Source of the DNA: Sialis fuliginosa
Taxonomy: Eukaryota > Arthropoda > Insecta > Megaloptera > Sialidae
Assembly: GCA_961205875.1 (NCBI GenBank)
Contig: OY540813.1
Span: 6,853,001-6,917,000 of the forward strand
Direction of reading: 5' to 3'
DNA: 64,000 nt
Both the position numbers and the translations under genes were made by a program. The notes under the pieces are model-generated. The model worked only from the letters and a program-made list of their open reading frames with translations, was not told where the DNA came from and searched no databases. Of the stretch, positions 23,559-36,984 are shown one piece after another; within the stretch, counting starts at the first letter, position 1; every line of letters starts with the position of its first letter.

Positions 23559-24308
23559 TTTTTTACTAATTTTTTGTTATTAAATATAAATACTTATACT
23601 TTATACTAAATATTTTTAATAAAATATACAAATTGTAAAAAATATTTTTATTGACGTTTAAAACCACAGCTAATTGGATACCATTGGATACTATTACATA
23701 TTTCTAATAATTTTTAATTATTTAATTCTTTAAATTTGAAATAAGCGCCATAATAATATAATATGAGTATGTTCCATAAAATATTTTGTGTTTACAAATT
23801 ATTTTTTGTAAATATCACAAAGAATTACTTTATTCATTTTATTATTTATTCTGAAAAATGTTTTCTCTATATACGAAGAGATTTTAATATTAACAAATTA
23901 TTCGAAATTTTGTGAATCGATGTGAATATTTTTATGGCTACCTATGGGCTACCAGAAAATTCAATGTTATTGTAAGAAAAAAGAACATACTAACATATGT
24001 ATTTTTTTGACAATTGTCTGCAATTGTCTGTCTAATTAATTTCATTTACAATGTAATTATTTATGGCTTACAATTTCGTCTATTAAATCAGTAATTAATT
24101 TAAATTAAACATTGTAACAGTGCATTTATATTGAAAATGAATATTTTTAATACAGTGCTCGATATTAATACAGTTCATAATAAATATGTCAACAAAATAG
24201 TATGTTATTTAATTTTGCCACATAAAGTTAATAAAAATTGAAATGACATGGGGAAACTTTCACTGGTATAATGTGATCATTCAAGCTAAAATTTTTTAAA
24301 TGTCTACA
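23559..24308. promoter_or_regulatory. divergent intergenic region, CNBD2-like / DENND5
   Basis: A 750-bp AT-rich interval between the two divergent start codons. It must hold both 5' ends unless further non-coding exons exist. No sharp promoter motif stands out, so the call rests on gene arrangement alone. Confidence 0.4.
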
Positions 24309-27300
24309 ATGAGTGCTTTAGAAATGAAATCTGAAAAACCAGACTCTGTTTGTCATCGTTTTGCAGATTATTTTGTTATTTGTGGACTTGATTTAACATC
24401 GGGCTTGGAGTTGGATCGAATGTCTGGTAAATATGGTGGAATGTAATACTTTATATACAAATGATTTTATTCCTTATTTTATTTATAGGTGAGTCATTAC
24501 AATCTCCACCTTTGGACAGATCGTATAAAAGTAAAGTATTAGGATATTATCCAGAAAATGTTCACTGGAACCCTTTTGATCCGGTTGCTGTTTGTATGGT
24601 ATGTACATTTTCTTAAATAGTATTGAGTTTTTAGTAATTATTTAATTTCTTTAGTTATGCTTACCTTCTGGTCTACGATTTCGAACACAAAAACATTCTG
24701 TCACTAATACTCCACGGTTTCATTCTTTTGTAATTACAAAAGAGGATGGTTGTCGATATTATGGCTTCAGCTTGATATTTTATGAAGAAGTTACTAGTCG
24801 AGATATTTGTAATGCTATGCATACTCTACAGGTATACTATTTATAGTGTTTCCTTTAATGTTCTTAAATATAATTTATAATTTAATTGTAGTCCATGCAC
24901 ATCACTGAATTATCCAGCAACCAGCCAGCATCGCAGCGTCTCAAACAGCCTCCGCAGAGCCAATCTAGATCTCTTCCAAGACACTTCAAGTTGACAGTAC
25001 ACAATAGTAATGGAGCCTTAGGGTACTATGATATTACCAAAGATAAACTCTATGTCACAAAGAGTATTGCTCTTATTTGTCAGTCGGCTTACGTACACGC
25101 AGCTGAAATATTCTTAGTTAATCTATACAAGTTAGTATATATTATAATGTATAGTATTTTTAAAAAAATAAAACATTCATAAATAATTGTTCAAAAAAAT
25201 CCAAATTTTCAATAAAATATCTGATAACTGTTAATAGATAATTTATTATTTGCTAAGGATAAATTATGTATTCTGTTATTTTCAGTATATAAAATGACTG
25301 TGTATATGTATAATAAAACTGAATATTCGTTAAAATACTTTTATTTATTCCAGATGTGTTCCACGTCGTCCAACAACAAATCTGAGCCTTGAAAGTTACG
25401 TACACAATTTATTGTTTGAAGTTTACCCGCCGTTGCCTGGACGCAGTGTCCGTTTGTTTCTACCACCGTCCGATCCATCGCACCCACCTCTGTCGTTGGT
25501 GTTACAGCAGCCTGCACCGCCAGTTGAATTACCGGCTCTCGATTATGCTATGAGACAAGTATTCAGCTGGCTAGGAACAGACGCTGTTATATATTTGTTT
25601 ACTTGCATGTTGCTCGAGCATCAAGTGTTGTTACGTTCTAATGGTGAGTTAAATTTTTTACTATCAACAGTGCATGTAGTAGTTTAGTTCTAATCAGTGG
25701 TGGACTAAGGAAGGTTGGTACTCAGGGGGGAATGTTAGTTATGCATCATCTTTCCCCTGTTATTGGTGCAATCAAATGACCTTTCTTTCGTTCTCAGTTC
25801 AATTTTGGTACCCACTTAACTAACTTTTGTGCCACCATGGTGATTTTGAAGACCTTTTTTTGTTTTCAGTTCAGTTTTAGTGTCCCTTAAAGATTACTTT
25901 TGTGTACTGCAGTTTGTGAAAACCTTTTTAATCCTCATTAAACTCTTCTATTATGGCACCTGGGGCCGGATGCCTCCCCCCTCCCCCAACCCCCCTAGTT
26001 TGCCACTGGCTCTAATATTTTCAATAAAAAAAACCAAAACAATATCTCTTAATTTGATTACAAACAAGTTATTTATGTTTGTATAAATATAAGGATTATG
26101 TATGCTTTTCTATCTTAAAATGTCTGCTTTGTAAAGTATTTACAAATTTTATATGTTGTAGAAATGATATAATTTAATAATACAATATATGTAGTATTTA
26201 TTTTATTTATTACAGATTGCCAAAAATTAATGGTTGTTGCGGAGTGTATGTCTGCACTTTTGTTCCCCTTTTCATGGCCTCACGTTTATGTACCAATATT
26301 ACCCTTTTCTTTGCATCATTTCTTAGATGCACCTGTACCTTTCTTAATGGGTAAATATACAATACATTATTTCAGTCGACTCGATAAACACTTGTATTTG
26401 TTTTAACTTGTAGGTTTATACGCCAACATGGACAGCAATTTTAAAGTAGCATCTGAAGCTAGCCTTTGCTATGTTGACCTAGATAAACCTAGTGTACAAT
26501 TACCAGAAGAATTATCGGCATTTCCTCACTTAGGACCATTTACAGCTGAAATAAATTCAGCACTTGATAAACAAGGCATCCAACCCAACAGAGCAGAAGG
26601 TGTTTTATTCACAAAATCAAATGATGTAATGACTAACAGTTGCACGTTGCCCAGTGGCCATCATGCTCGTAGGAAACATTCACTGCACGATGTTCTCGAT
26701 TGGGAAAGGCCGCCTTCACCACCGGGCTCGGCCAGAGTTGAAGCATTGCAAAGGATTGCTGATATCGTCAGACGTACTGGCGTAACACTCGATAGAACTG
26801 ACGGCTCCCATCGAGCAGACCAATATGCAGATGATCTCAAATTTAATAATGTGATAAGAGAAATATTTCTAAATCGTTTTGTCCATATTTTTCAGTCTTA
26901 TGAACATTTTGTGATATTCCCAAATCAGGTATGATTCAAGATGTCTTTTATTAATAACAAAAATAATTAAATAAATGCTGATTTTTCAGGACAAGGAAGA
27001 TTGGCTTAATAATCGTGATTCAATGCAGAATTTTGATAAAGCGTCATTTTTATCAGATCAGCCTGAACATCATCGTCCATTTTTGTCAAGCTTCCTCGAA
27101 AGCCAAATGTTTGCTACATTAATAGACAATAAAATAATGGCCGTGTGGGGCGAGATCGATACAAATCTAACAGTGTTTGATCACAGAATTAAGCTCTTAC
27201 GCCAACGACACGGAGGAGAAAGTCTTGTAAGATCGCCTTGCTACGAACCCTGCATTTTGGCTTGTGATACACAAAAAATACTCGACAAGAGATTATCAAA

Positions 27301-30300
27301 TCCGGATTCTGAGTCATCTGCACCGAAAGAAATTGTTAGGAGTCGCAATAAGTACCATAGAACATTTCCTCTGTTGGATGCAGAAGTGATGAAACCACCA
27401 ATTCCTAAAAACGATCCTTACCGTCAAGTTAATATCACTGCACTAGGAAGACAAATTTCAGTACCTACGACGATGTTAGAAAAAAATCAGGTCAATGTCG
27501 ATGTCAGTCCTGCATTAATAGCTCAAGCTAATTGGACTTTTGTGGAAAAACTATTAAAGGTATTGAAATAACAAATTTATTTTTTATTCCTCAATTTACT
27601 ACAATTTAATATATTGTACAACCAAATATATACGTTATTATATTTTTTAAAGGATTGCAAAAGTAAAACAAAGAGGATGTTGGTAGCAGCTTTGGGGTCA
27701 GAAGCAGCCGCACTTGGTCATGGTAGTGATGCTGCAAGTGCTGTTGAAGAAGGCACTTTGGTAGCATCCCTTTGTGATCTATTAGAACGTGTTTGGGCCC
27801 ATGGATTAGTGCGCAAACGTGGCAAGAGCGCTCTGTGGTCTCATTTACTTCTGTACCAGGAGATTAGACAAGGTTCCAATACTAGCGTCAATGGTTCAAA
27901 CTTACTCACACCAGGTATGTTTATTTTTTATTCTAATATATATAATATATCAGTATAGTGATTCTTTTTAATTGATTTCAAACTGATGTCGCAATAATTC
28001 CAAGTTAGTTTGAAATGTAACAGAAATATTTATGTCTTTTAAAGTAAATACAGATTGAATATGTATTACTTTTTCTTTTCTTATTGTTTTATTTACAATA
28101 ATAACATTTATTGTAAATTTACAAATCGTTATATATTTAATGCAGCTCATGCTTGGAAACAAGAACAAAGTATGTAATAAAACTTTAAAAATGTTGCTTT
28201 ACATTAAAAATAGTTTCATTATTGTTTTATTTGAGTAATTTCACAATTAAAAATAATTGTTTTCTCTTTATATGTGTATGTGAATATAAAAGTTGGTTTT
28301 AAATTAATAATCAATTAAAAATTAATTATTTTATTACTCTGAGGCAGTATTATTTTAAATTGTCTTTACAAATATAATTTAAAACTATATTTTTCTATAC
28401 TTACATTTTAATTTAATATACAGTGTCTAATAAGAGTGTGACCAACATAACTTTTAAACTATGTATTGTAAAGAAATTTTTAAAATGGCCTTTATACTAC
28501 TCTATGAGTACTACGCTTTTTTACTGATAATTTGGTCAGTCACCGTCATTGTCTGACCTCAAAGGCATATTTTCCATTAAAATCCTTGGCTTGAAAAACA
28601 TGCTTCAATCTCGGTATTTCACGGTTTACAGGAGAAGTAGATTAAGTTCATCTAACAGTACTTCGTGCCCAAAGAGAGGCTTGATCGGAAATATCGCATT
28701 CTCCCAATAGTAATTTATATTTTTATGAGACCAAGCTATTTTTTTCTGACCTTTCTTCAATTTACCTCATCTTTGTCACAGTGATAGTAAAGGGCTAATA
28801 AAAAAATATCTCTATGATCTGTTTACTCCCTTTCTTTAATATTTTTCATGTTTTGCAGCTGTTCTTAGATGCCTTTCTGTTTCTTGTATATTTTACAGCT
28901 GCTTCTATAACATTTTTGGTTCTTTCAGATGTACACTAAGGAAAAACGTTTAGAACTGAGTCTTGCTTTAGGGAACGATACTTTCTACACATGCTTGTTC
29001 ATAAGTATTCAATATAACTGGTTACCAAATATAAGTTTTCTCGGTCACACTCTTATTGGATAGACTATACACAATTTATGAGCAAACAACCTTACTGCTT
29101 GTCTGTTAAGCTTACTAATCTATGTAATTTTATAATAATTTAAATCACATTCTATATCGCTCCTCACATTCTTATTTATATAAAAAAAACTAGGTACATA
29201 ATGTTTCATGCTGACTGTATTCTTCTTCTTCTTCTTCTTATGAACATACTTTCTTATAGATAAATCTAACTATGTGTTAGTATTAATCATAATAATAATA
29301 ATAATATTTTTATATGTAATCTAACAGATGTTTCAAATCTTTCCTTAAATGAAGATAGTGCTCCATCTTCACCAAGTCGATCAGTGAAAATAACAGAACA
29401 ACTTCCACATCTTCCTGATTCATTACTGTTTGATATGAGGTAACTTTTTAAAATTATAACAGAAATAAATATTAATGTAAGATTATTTTGTACAAACAAA
29501 ATTATTATTATTTTTTTTTATAGAAATATCCAATCTATGACAGATGTGAAAACTCACATAGGGATGGCGCGTGCTTGGATACGATTAGCACTGGAGAAAA
29601 AACAGCTGTCTCGACATTTACGCACTCTACTATCTGATAACGCTCTCTTGAAATCGCAGTACAAGCGATCAGCTTTCCTAAGATGCGAAGATGAAAGAGA
29701 GCAGTTTTTGTATCATTTACTGTCCCTGAATGCGGTGGATTATTTCTGTTTTACTAGCACGTACCCAACTACAAGTATGTGTGAATTTGTATTATTTCTG
29801 ATCACAATTAATTTATAAGTTATTATTGTTTTAAAATACTTGATGTGCATTTTTCAGCGCTTCCTTATCGAATAGTTATTTTTCCATCTCGAAAATCAAA
29901 TTCAGTTTCAACACCTACAAATGTGTGGCTTGTGCTATCAGGTTCACTTACTGAATCAAAACGCTTGTTGGTGCCAAAGCAGACGCTTGATTTTGTTATA
30001 CATGTAAGTGGAAAACAATTTTATTTGGTTGAACATCATTAGTTAATAGAACGTAACAAAAAATAAGTTTATTATTAATTTTTTATATAGCCATTGTAGT
30101 CCAGGTGTATGGTAGCAAAAATTTGGTTGAAATTCTGGATTTAGGTTGATTTATTTCTTACCACCCCATAAATTAAAATATTTAATATTTTTATAGCATA
30201 AAAATCTTGGAGTTCTCACAACAATGAGAATCGGCCACGATAACTCCGGTCTATGGACAAAATGGATGGTAGAACACGTAGTTGTTCGAAATGAAGTAAC

Positions 30301-31983
30301 AGGACATGCATACAAGTAATTATTACCCATTAAATATTTATTTTTTTAATTAGTTTCATTCACTAATTATTTGTTTAGGTTCCCGTGCGGTCGATGGTTG
30401 GGACGAGGCATGGACGACGGGTCAACAGAACGTCTGTTAGTGGCTTCACTGGTTCCTCGGCATGTAGATAGTGAGGAACTTGTACAGAGTTGTCGGACAC
30501 CACCGCGTTGTAGATCGCCGAGTGTCACTAGACCTGAAATGCGTCCTTCTGAAATTCAGCATCTGATTGGTATTTAAAAAAATAATATGATCTGTTTTTT
30601 GTCCAAATCGGTATTTGATCAGTACATTTTTTTCAAGAAACAAGATATTTCAGTTATTATTTTACGAGATATAATCAAAAAGTTCTCAGAATTTGTTTTT
30701 ATTCACTATAATGTTGTTTTTTGACTGCCAACCTCCCTAATAGTGATTTTGATGATTTTTAAGAACAGTTTTTTAAAATCTTTCCACGTTTTTTCATCGG
30801 TACTTGATGCACTAGGCTTTCTAACTTTCTTGTCATCTTCAACCTCTTCACGGCCTTCTTCAAAATATGATATCACTCATAAATATTTATTTTTTTCACA
30901 GCAGACGTGTTAAAAGTTTTTTTCAACATTTTCTGTATTTTATTTTATTTTTTACACAAAATTTTATGCAAATTCTTTGTTTCAAAATTAAAAAATCACC
31001 AAGTGCAGCAAAATGGGTTTTATTAAAAACAAACTATGTGTCTAATATGGCTGAACAAATTTTTACATGAGTACTACTTTGTATTGATGAATAAATATGT
31101 ATTTTTTTAAATAATTTTATATTTCAAGAACTTTTTGATCAAGTTTCGCATGTCTTGTATAACTTCTTTGTTTATAAAATTATCAATTTTCTCCCTTATT
31201 AGATTGGTTTCTGAATAGCTAAAATAATATAAAGTATGAGCATTTGTGTCTGTTTTTAGGTGATTGTGTCAATAGAATTGTAAAGTGGCATTATCGACGA
31301 AGATCAGATAAAAACAGCTCTTTGACAGCTTTACTTTGCGGAGAAGGTGGACTGGTTGATTGTCTTGAAAAAGCATTTTTATGTGGTTTTCGTTCATCAA
31401 GATTATTCGTGCGGAATTTTTACTTGTGGGATTATTTTGGTAATTTTAAATATAAATAATTTAAATATTGTAATATTGACAATTCTATATGTTTTTAGTG
31501 CGAGTTAAGGAACATTTTGAGATATCGCTTGCGGATGAAACCTGCTCTAATAAAAATTCAGACTTTCTTAGAACAACGGCTGAGAAATCACGTAGGCAAA
31601 CTTCATCCAATCACGAACAGATTGCTGTTTGGCGCTGCTATTGTCATTTGATGGATGAAATACAAAGTGTTTCACATTCTCTAGGCAAAGATGGAAAGTT
31701 TCAACTGTTTATTTGTCTTGGAATCAGGTGAGTAATCATATATATTTAAGATATATATGAATAAAGATAATAATAATGTTATTATTTTTCAAGAGAGCAT
31801 CTTCTACATAGAATGTTAGTTCCGATGTCCGTTACAAGAGCTACAACTGAAATGTATGAAGAACAATCATTTTTACGTAATCGAGGGCTATTGACATTTT
31901 TGCGTCAAATATTAGAACCTCTAGATGAGCTCGATGTTGTTCTAGAAAACTCTATAACTCAAGGTATCCCATCGCAAGTGTAA
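24309..31983 (+). CDS. DENND5: DENN domain-containing protein 5 (Rab6IP1 family)
   Basis: Large cytosolic Rab regulator. In vertebrates DENND5A/B binds Rab6 and acts as a Rab39 exchange factor in Golgi/endosome traffic. Exons: 24309-24426, 24489-24598, 24655-24831, 24892-25130, 25354-25643, 26216-26350, 26414-26928, 26990-27559, 27653-27914, an optional 28146-28169, then 29328-29439, 29524-29774, 29858-30003, 30197-30315, 30379-30569, 31260-31439, 31499-31727, 31794-31983. Total is about 1277 aa, against roughly 1290 for the human protein. The start reads [12 protein letters not shown]. The tripartite DENN region covers about 1-560. A RUN domain follows near 700-905 ([12 protein letters not shown]), then PLAT near 927-1050 ([23 protein letters not shown]), then a second RUN near 1080-1260 ([14 protein letters not shown]). 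All exon phases join without gaps. Transposon remnants sit in several introns, notably 25.7 kb, 28.4-29.1 kb and 30.7-31.1 kb. Confidence 0.93.
25695..26008. mobile_element. hAT-type MITE with 8-bp target duplication
   Basis: The left end CAGTGGTGGACTAAGG and the right end TTTGCCACTG are the inverted ends. Flanking 8-mers are GTTCTAAT (25687-25694) and GCTCTAAT (26009-26016), differing at one position. The interior has a C-rich tract near 25975-25995. It sits in DENND5 intron 5. Related fragments occur at 4.1-5.4 kb. Confidence 0.75.
28146..28169 (+). other. DENND5: candidate 24-nt DENND5 microexon
   Basis: After acceptor TTTAATGCAG come 24 bases, then donor GTATGT. The microexon keeps phase 1 on both sides and adds eight in-frame residues. 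Read from exon 9 it begins AHAWKQEQ. It lies between exons 9 and 10, in the linker region of the first RUN domain. Skipping it also leaves the frame intact, so it would be optional. Confidence 0.6.
28421..29067. mobile_element. Tc1-like element remnant with inverted ends
   Basis: After TA comes CAGTGTCTAATAAGAGTGTG; near 29043-29067 the same end appears inverted (CACACTCTTATTGGATAG) with a small insertion. TA flanks and this type of end suit Tc1/mariner. The interior (about 600 bp) has no intact frame; I could not place transposase motifs with confidence. It lies in the DENND5 intron downstream of the microexon. Confidence 0.65.
30660..31140 (-). mobile_element. decayed mariner element with N-terminal transposase motifs
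   Basis: Inverted ends containing AAAAAGTTCT/AGAACTTTTT lie near 30675 and 31128. On the minus strand at about 30740-30870 a frame reads [20 protein letters not shown] then TDEK..., and ITIREV, the helix-turn-helix linker pattern of mariner transposases (GRPSTS, TDENI, RITIREVA in intact relatives). The catalytic part is missing, so this is a deletion derivative. It lies in DENND5 intron 14. Confidence 0.7.
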
Positions 31984-33596
31984 AATGAATCTCGATCTAC
32001 TGTTTGGCAGCTTAATTGTTTTACCAAATAACAAAGTTTAATACTAAGATATATAAATATATATACATATATTTTGAGATACTTTAAATAAGTAGTATAT
32101 TAAAATGTGATTGCATGATTTAGTCTGCTAGTCCTGTTAATTTCTTTTTGTGCGCTTTTGATTTTCTGGTTGGAATATGTGATATTGTATATAGTGAAAT
32201 ATTTTTCATGATATTTTATTTGGAGCTCATAGCATCACTTTTTAACATGCACGTATAATCAGTGAAAAATATAAGTGAAGAAACTGCATTAAAATGTTTT
32301 TAAGATGGCATTAACTAATAATGTAAGATGGGATAGTTTCGGTATAATTTACGTAACCGTTAGTACTAAATATTACTTTATTTCAGGGTCAAAAATGTCA
32401 ATCATAGTATAATGTATGGGTGACATTGCATTTTTCAAATAGCCAAAATATTTATTTTTAATTTAAAATTATAAATAAATATATTAAGGGAAGTTGAAAA
32501 GTACTAAGTCTCAGGTAACTGCTTGTTAGTAATCCATAGCACGGACAATTAAGATAACAAGAAATGCCTCGAAAACTTTTCAGCCTCTTCTTGTTATACA
32601 AAAGTGATTCAAAATTCATGCTACTGATATTAGAAAAATATTTATGCAAATTAAAAGGCATTTACATTTCAGTTAGCATGAATTTTGAATCACTCTGTAT
32701 ATGTATATATGTAGGTTAAAAATGTCTACTGTATGGGTTTACGGCCGAATTTTTTCACCAACTGATATTGTAATTTAAAAATATATTGACAGGCCAATAA
32801 TATAGGTCATTCATTATTTTATTTTATGATTTGGGCAACTATAATTTATACCAAAGATTATTATTAATTTATTTTATGAAAATGTTTTTATCAGATTTAT
32901 TAAATCGACTTATGAAAATCTGTAGTTCATTCGACTGCTATTTTTTGTAAAGCTGCTTCACGTGAATTAATATTTAATAAATTAGTGCTCCTATATAAAT
33001 ATCGTACCTGAAAATTATCTTTCCTTGAAATTTAATTTTTGTTTAATTTTATAAGAATGTATGAACACTAATGGTACTTTAGTTTCATGAATTCCTTTTC
33101 AAAGCCAAACTATAATAAAAAATGGTACAGGGTAGCTAAATTCCTTAATAAAGAAATATCTTCTTATAAATAAACATTCCTTATTTAATCTTTACTTATA
33201 TAAATAAATAGAATGTACATACTTTATTAAGTTATTAAACGTTCCTTTTAATATATTTGAGATTTGTACTTTGAGTCAAATTTTACAATGCACTAAAAAA
33301 ATGGTAAAGTTAATTTGATTCTTTTCTGGTTAAATTGTAAATTCATCTAATTCTTAACTCTTGTTGATTTTAATTTTAATTTAAGCAATGCAAAGGGAAA
33401 ATATTGTTGACAAAATAGTGACTTTGTTTTATTTAATTATTAGCTGCTTCCTCAAAATTGGTCATGTAGTTTTTGAGATTAACTTTAACAAATGCACTAA
33501 CTTTCTCCTTTATTATTATTGACTAGCTGTTTCTTGTAGCTTAACTATGTTGGTAATCTCTTTATTGCAGCATAGCGTGATGACACATCACTTAAA
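31984..33596. other. DENND5 3'UTR and AT-rich spacer
   Basis: No gene seen. A short inverted pair (GTGATTCAAAATTCATGCT near 32602 and its complement near 32675) flanks about 50 bp and is probably a transposon scrap. Several AATAAA words occur, but none can be picked as the DENND5 cleavage signal. Confidence 0.5.
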
Positions 33597-33767
33597 CTAT
33601 TTCTTTTCATGGAGTTTTCCATTGCCTTTCTTTTGTGTTTCCAGTGATATCAAAGCTGGAATATTCACTTTCAACTGCTGTAAATTTTGTGGCTTGTTGA
33701 AGTACAAATTTTCCTTTAGGAAGTTCCATAGGAAGAAGTCTCTTGCGTTCAAATCTGATGAACGAGG
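33597..33767 (-). mobile_element. mariner-like transposase fragment, C-terminal
   Basis: The minus-strand frame reads PRSSDLNARDFFLWNFLKEN then LYFNKPQNLQQLKVNI, matching the conserved C-terminal block of mariner transposases (PRSPDL..DFFLWG.LK..VY..KP). The frame is open for about 56 codons. A preceding piece (FEATVSKAIEIKKR) lies just upstream beyond a stop. It is a dead fragment separate from the ones at 1-480 and 30660. Confidence 0.75.
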
Positions 33768-36559
33768 TCACCGTTTTTTTATTTCAATTGCTTTGGAAAC
33801 TGTTGCCTCAAAATGTACGTTGTTTTTCTAGCTGTGTGTGAAAATGGTAATTGAAAATTTCATGAAAAGATCATACATATAACAGAATGGATCACAATTA
33901 CTTGATCTAATTTTACACATGTAAGTTTTTGTCGCATCTGTATATAATTTAAAAAATTCAGGTAGAACAAGAAATTTCATGGGTGAAAATTTAAAGGGAA
34001 CCGAGGGAACATTAGTGTTAATGTATATTTAAGAAAAACTAGATGCTTTTGTTTATTAGAAAAATAAATAAAACATTTTAATGCACTTTTTACGTACAAG
34101 GATATTGTAAAATGGTACTGCAAAAAAGTAATATATATATATATATATATATAACAAATATAAAAATAGTTTCCCTATAACATGGACAGTAAATCTCAGG
34201 TGTTAATTATATATGTGATTTAAGTTATAAAATCCCCTGTTTAATTTAAAACATGTATGTTTTAAATGTTATATGTCTACTAGAACGAAAATAGTACATT
34301 TATTGTGTATGATAAACGTTCCTGTAAAATATTCACATTTTTAATCATGAGTTTTGTATATAAACATAGGACTATTATTTTACATTTGCTGACAAATTTA
34401 AATAATTGTGAAAATTTTTATTTATAGTCATTCACGTAGGTCACATAACTTATTATATTTATATCAATTTGTTTATTCCCTAAGATTTATTTTTAATTGT
34501 TGTTTAGTCTGTTATGTACACAGCTTTATTTGTTAGTAATTTGTCAGTAGAAAATAAGTATATCCTATGTAATTAAAGTTATATTGTATATTTTTAGCTC
34601 TCTAAAAAAGCGATAATATTTAAATTTAATTATACTTTATTAATCTTGCCACAAATATAATAGTTATTTATACCATGTTGATATTTAATTAAATGTGTTA
34701 TTTTCTTTTACAATGTATTTACATCTTTAAATAATATATTCTGTATACCAGTATTTCTCGAGCGACGTTGTGGGAAGAGTCTTTTAAGATATGTGACAGA
34801 CTATAATTAAGGGATAGAGAACCTGCAACCTTTTTATGTTGTTCTTGTGGATTTCTATAATTGTAAGATAGTTAAAGAGCACTCAAATTTGTATATTATT
34901 AAATCATCCAAATTAACAAATTGTTAGTTTTTCAGTTGATAAGTAATAAAAATAATTCATTCATTCTTGTCTAGTGGCGTAACCAGTTTGTAGTAAAAGT
35001 ATGCCAAGAATACAAACTCAATTTGAAAAATTCTCACAATTCACTTGCAATTAAATTTTTAAATTAAAAATACGGCTCTGAAGTTGCATTTATTAAACAT
35101 TTTTTTATTAAGATATTCCTCACCTTTCTAGTGTTCGGAGTAGTACCAAATATATCTATATTTATAATGTACAGCATGATATGATTTATTAGAAAATAAA
35201 AGTACATTTTATTTCTGCTATTAGTCATATAAATATGGAATGCAATTCAAATAAACAAAAAATATAATTATGATGTGTAAAATTTGACTATATTATAGCT
35301 ATTTTTGAATAGTATGTTTAAGAAAATAACATATTTTCATGTATATGTATATATGTTTGCCGTAATTAATAGATAATATAAAAAAATGTGAATGTTGTAT
35401 AAATAATATATATCCATCTAGTCTAGTAGTTTATAGCATATTTTCCTAGATTTTTTCCTGTTTAACCAAATCAAGACTGTGAGCAGATCTCATATACTAC
35501 CAATTTTGATAATAATAACAATATAATCGATATTCAATTTTATATTTGTAAAATTATATGTTATTTATATATAAATTTTTTAAGTCCTTTTGTTATTATC
35601 ATATGTTGCTTTTTAACAAAAGTATTTACTTTTTTATGCATTATAATGAATTACAGAGTCGGCTTAAAGGCTTTTACTTAAAATACTAATTTAATATATA
35701 CCTACTTTTTTAGTAATTGATAAAAAAAATTACAATTTTTTATATTTTATTTTGTTCAAATAGTTATTTATTATTATTTTGTTTAGACAGAAATACATAT
35801 ACATAGAAAGTCTAGAATTTTTTTATAGATTTTTTTTTACATTCATAAAATGTTAATTACATTTAAAACATCTCTTTACTAAAGCGTTGCTTAAAGTATA
35901 AGATAGTTACTGCAGCAATTAAAAACAATGCCTTTGCTTTAAGCTGGCGCTGTTAAATATTATAGAGTTTAATCGTTTAGAAATTAGAACTATTCAAATC
36001 GTCTAATATGGGATATTTATTTATGTAAAACAATTAATAAGTAGATAAATTATAAAAACTATTACGATTTAAAATTCATAGAATAAATATGTATTATGGT
36101 ATAATCCTCATTTTATAATGTAATTCTCATAACTGGTAAAATAAATTAAGATTAATAACTGTGTTATAATTTCTGCTATGAAATTATTTTATTTATTTAC
36201 ATATTCATGCATTTTTAAATTAAGTATATGATTTATGTACAGATGTAATTATCATTCAATAAATATTATCTAGAAAATCTAGGAAAAGGACAATAAAGGA
36301 TTTAATGAAAACTATGTATTGTTTGATTATATTATTATATTAGAATAATTTTAATTTTAAAATATTTTCAATGTTAAAATTTTACTCCTCAATAAGGCAT
36401 AGGTAATAAGCTCTACAAATTGAAATTTATTACAGGTTTCTTTCTTATAATCAGACGGGGTGGTTTAAGGGTCAGCACCAGCTATAGAATGATTAATACA
36501 GTTGTAAGGTAAGATTTTTTAAAATCATTTTTTATAATAACGTGAATTCTAGGCGGCAA
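33768..36559. other. AT-rich intergenic stretch
   Basis: I see no gene. There is an (AT)n run at about 34131-34153. CCAGTATTTCTCGAGCGACG near 34748 resembles a hAT-type left end without a right partner. AGTGGCGTAACCAGT near 34974 looks like another transposon end. The rest is simple AT-rich sequence. Confidence 0.5.
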
Positions 36560-36930
36560 CTCGAAATATTTTAACATGACGTCAGTATCAATCAATAGAT
36601 GGCGCTTCTAGTCTTTTATTATTGTGTGAGGTTTTAAAATGGCGTCTGTATAGTGGAAGACACTTTGTTCGTGATATAATTATAAAATCTTCATCAGTTG
36701 TAAATATATGTGTGGAAATTGTATAAAATATTACACTTATTTCTATGATTTTGATTAACAGTTAGTTGTTTAAAGAGTGAACCGGTGTTGTGATAGTTCC
36801 AATTGAAGTATTGTATTTTCTAAAGGACGCAGGTAGCTTTGCATGAAGCCATATTTACTTGAAGATGTTATCTAGAAATCAACGTCAATAAATGTGTATT
36901 TGGATGGTTTGCATAAATGAAATGTGAGTC
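36560..36930 (+). promoter_or_regulatory. candidate promoter and 5' non-coding exon of the QSER1/PRR12-like gene
   Basis: Within 70 bp lie a full CRE palindrome TGACGTCA (36577-36584), AGATGGCGC (36597-36605, a CTCF-type core) and AAAATGGCG (36636-36644, a YY1/Pho-type core). Downstream about 280 bp of less AT-rich sequence ends at ATGAAAT followed by GTGAGT (36925-36930), a good donor. The nearest plus-strand acceptor before the next gene is TTGTTACAG at 42393-42401, just ahead of its ATG. The link is inference; no transcript evidence is available here. Confidence 0.4.
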
Positions 36931-36984
36931 CACAACTTTTGATTATAAATTGAAATGTGTGTGCTGAAAATAAAATGATAATTT

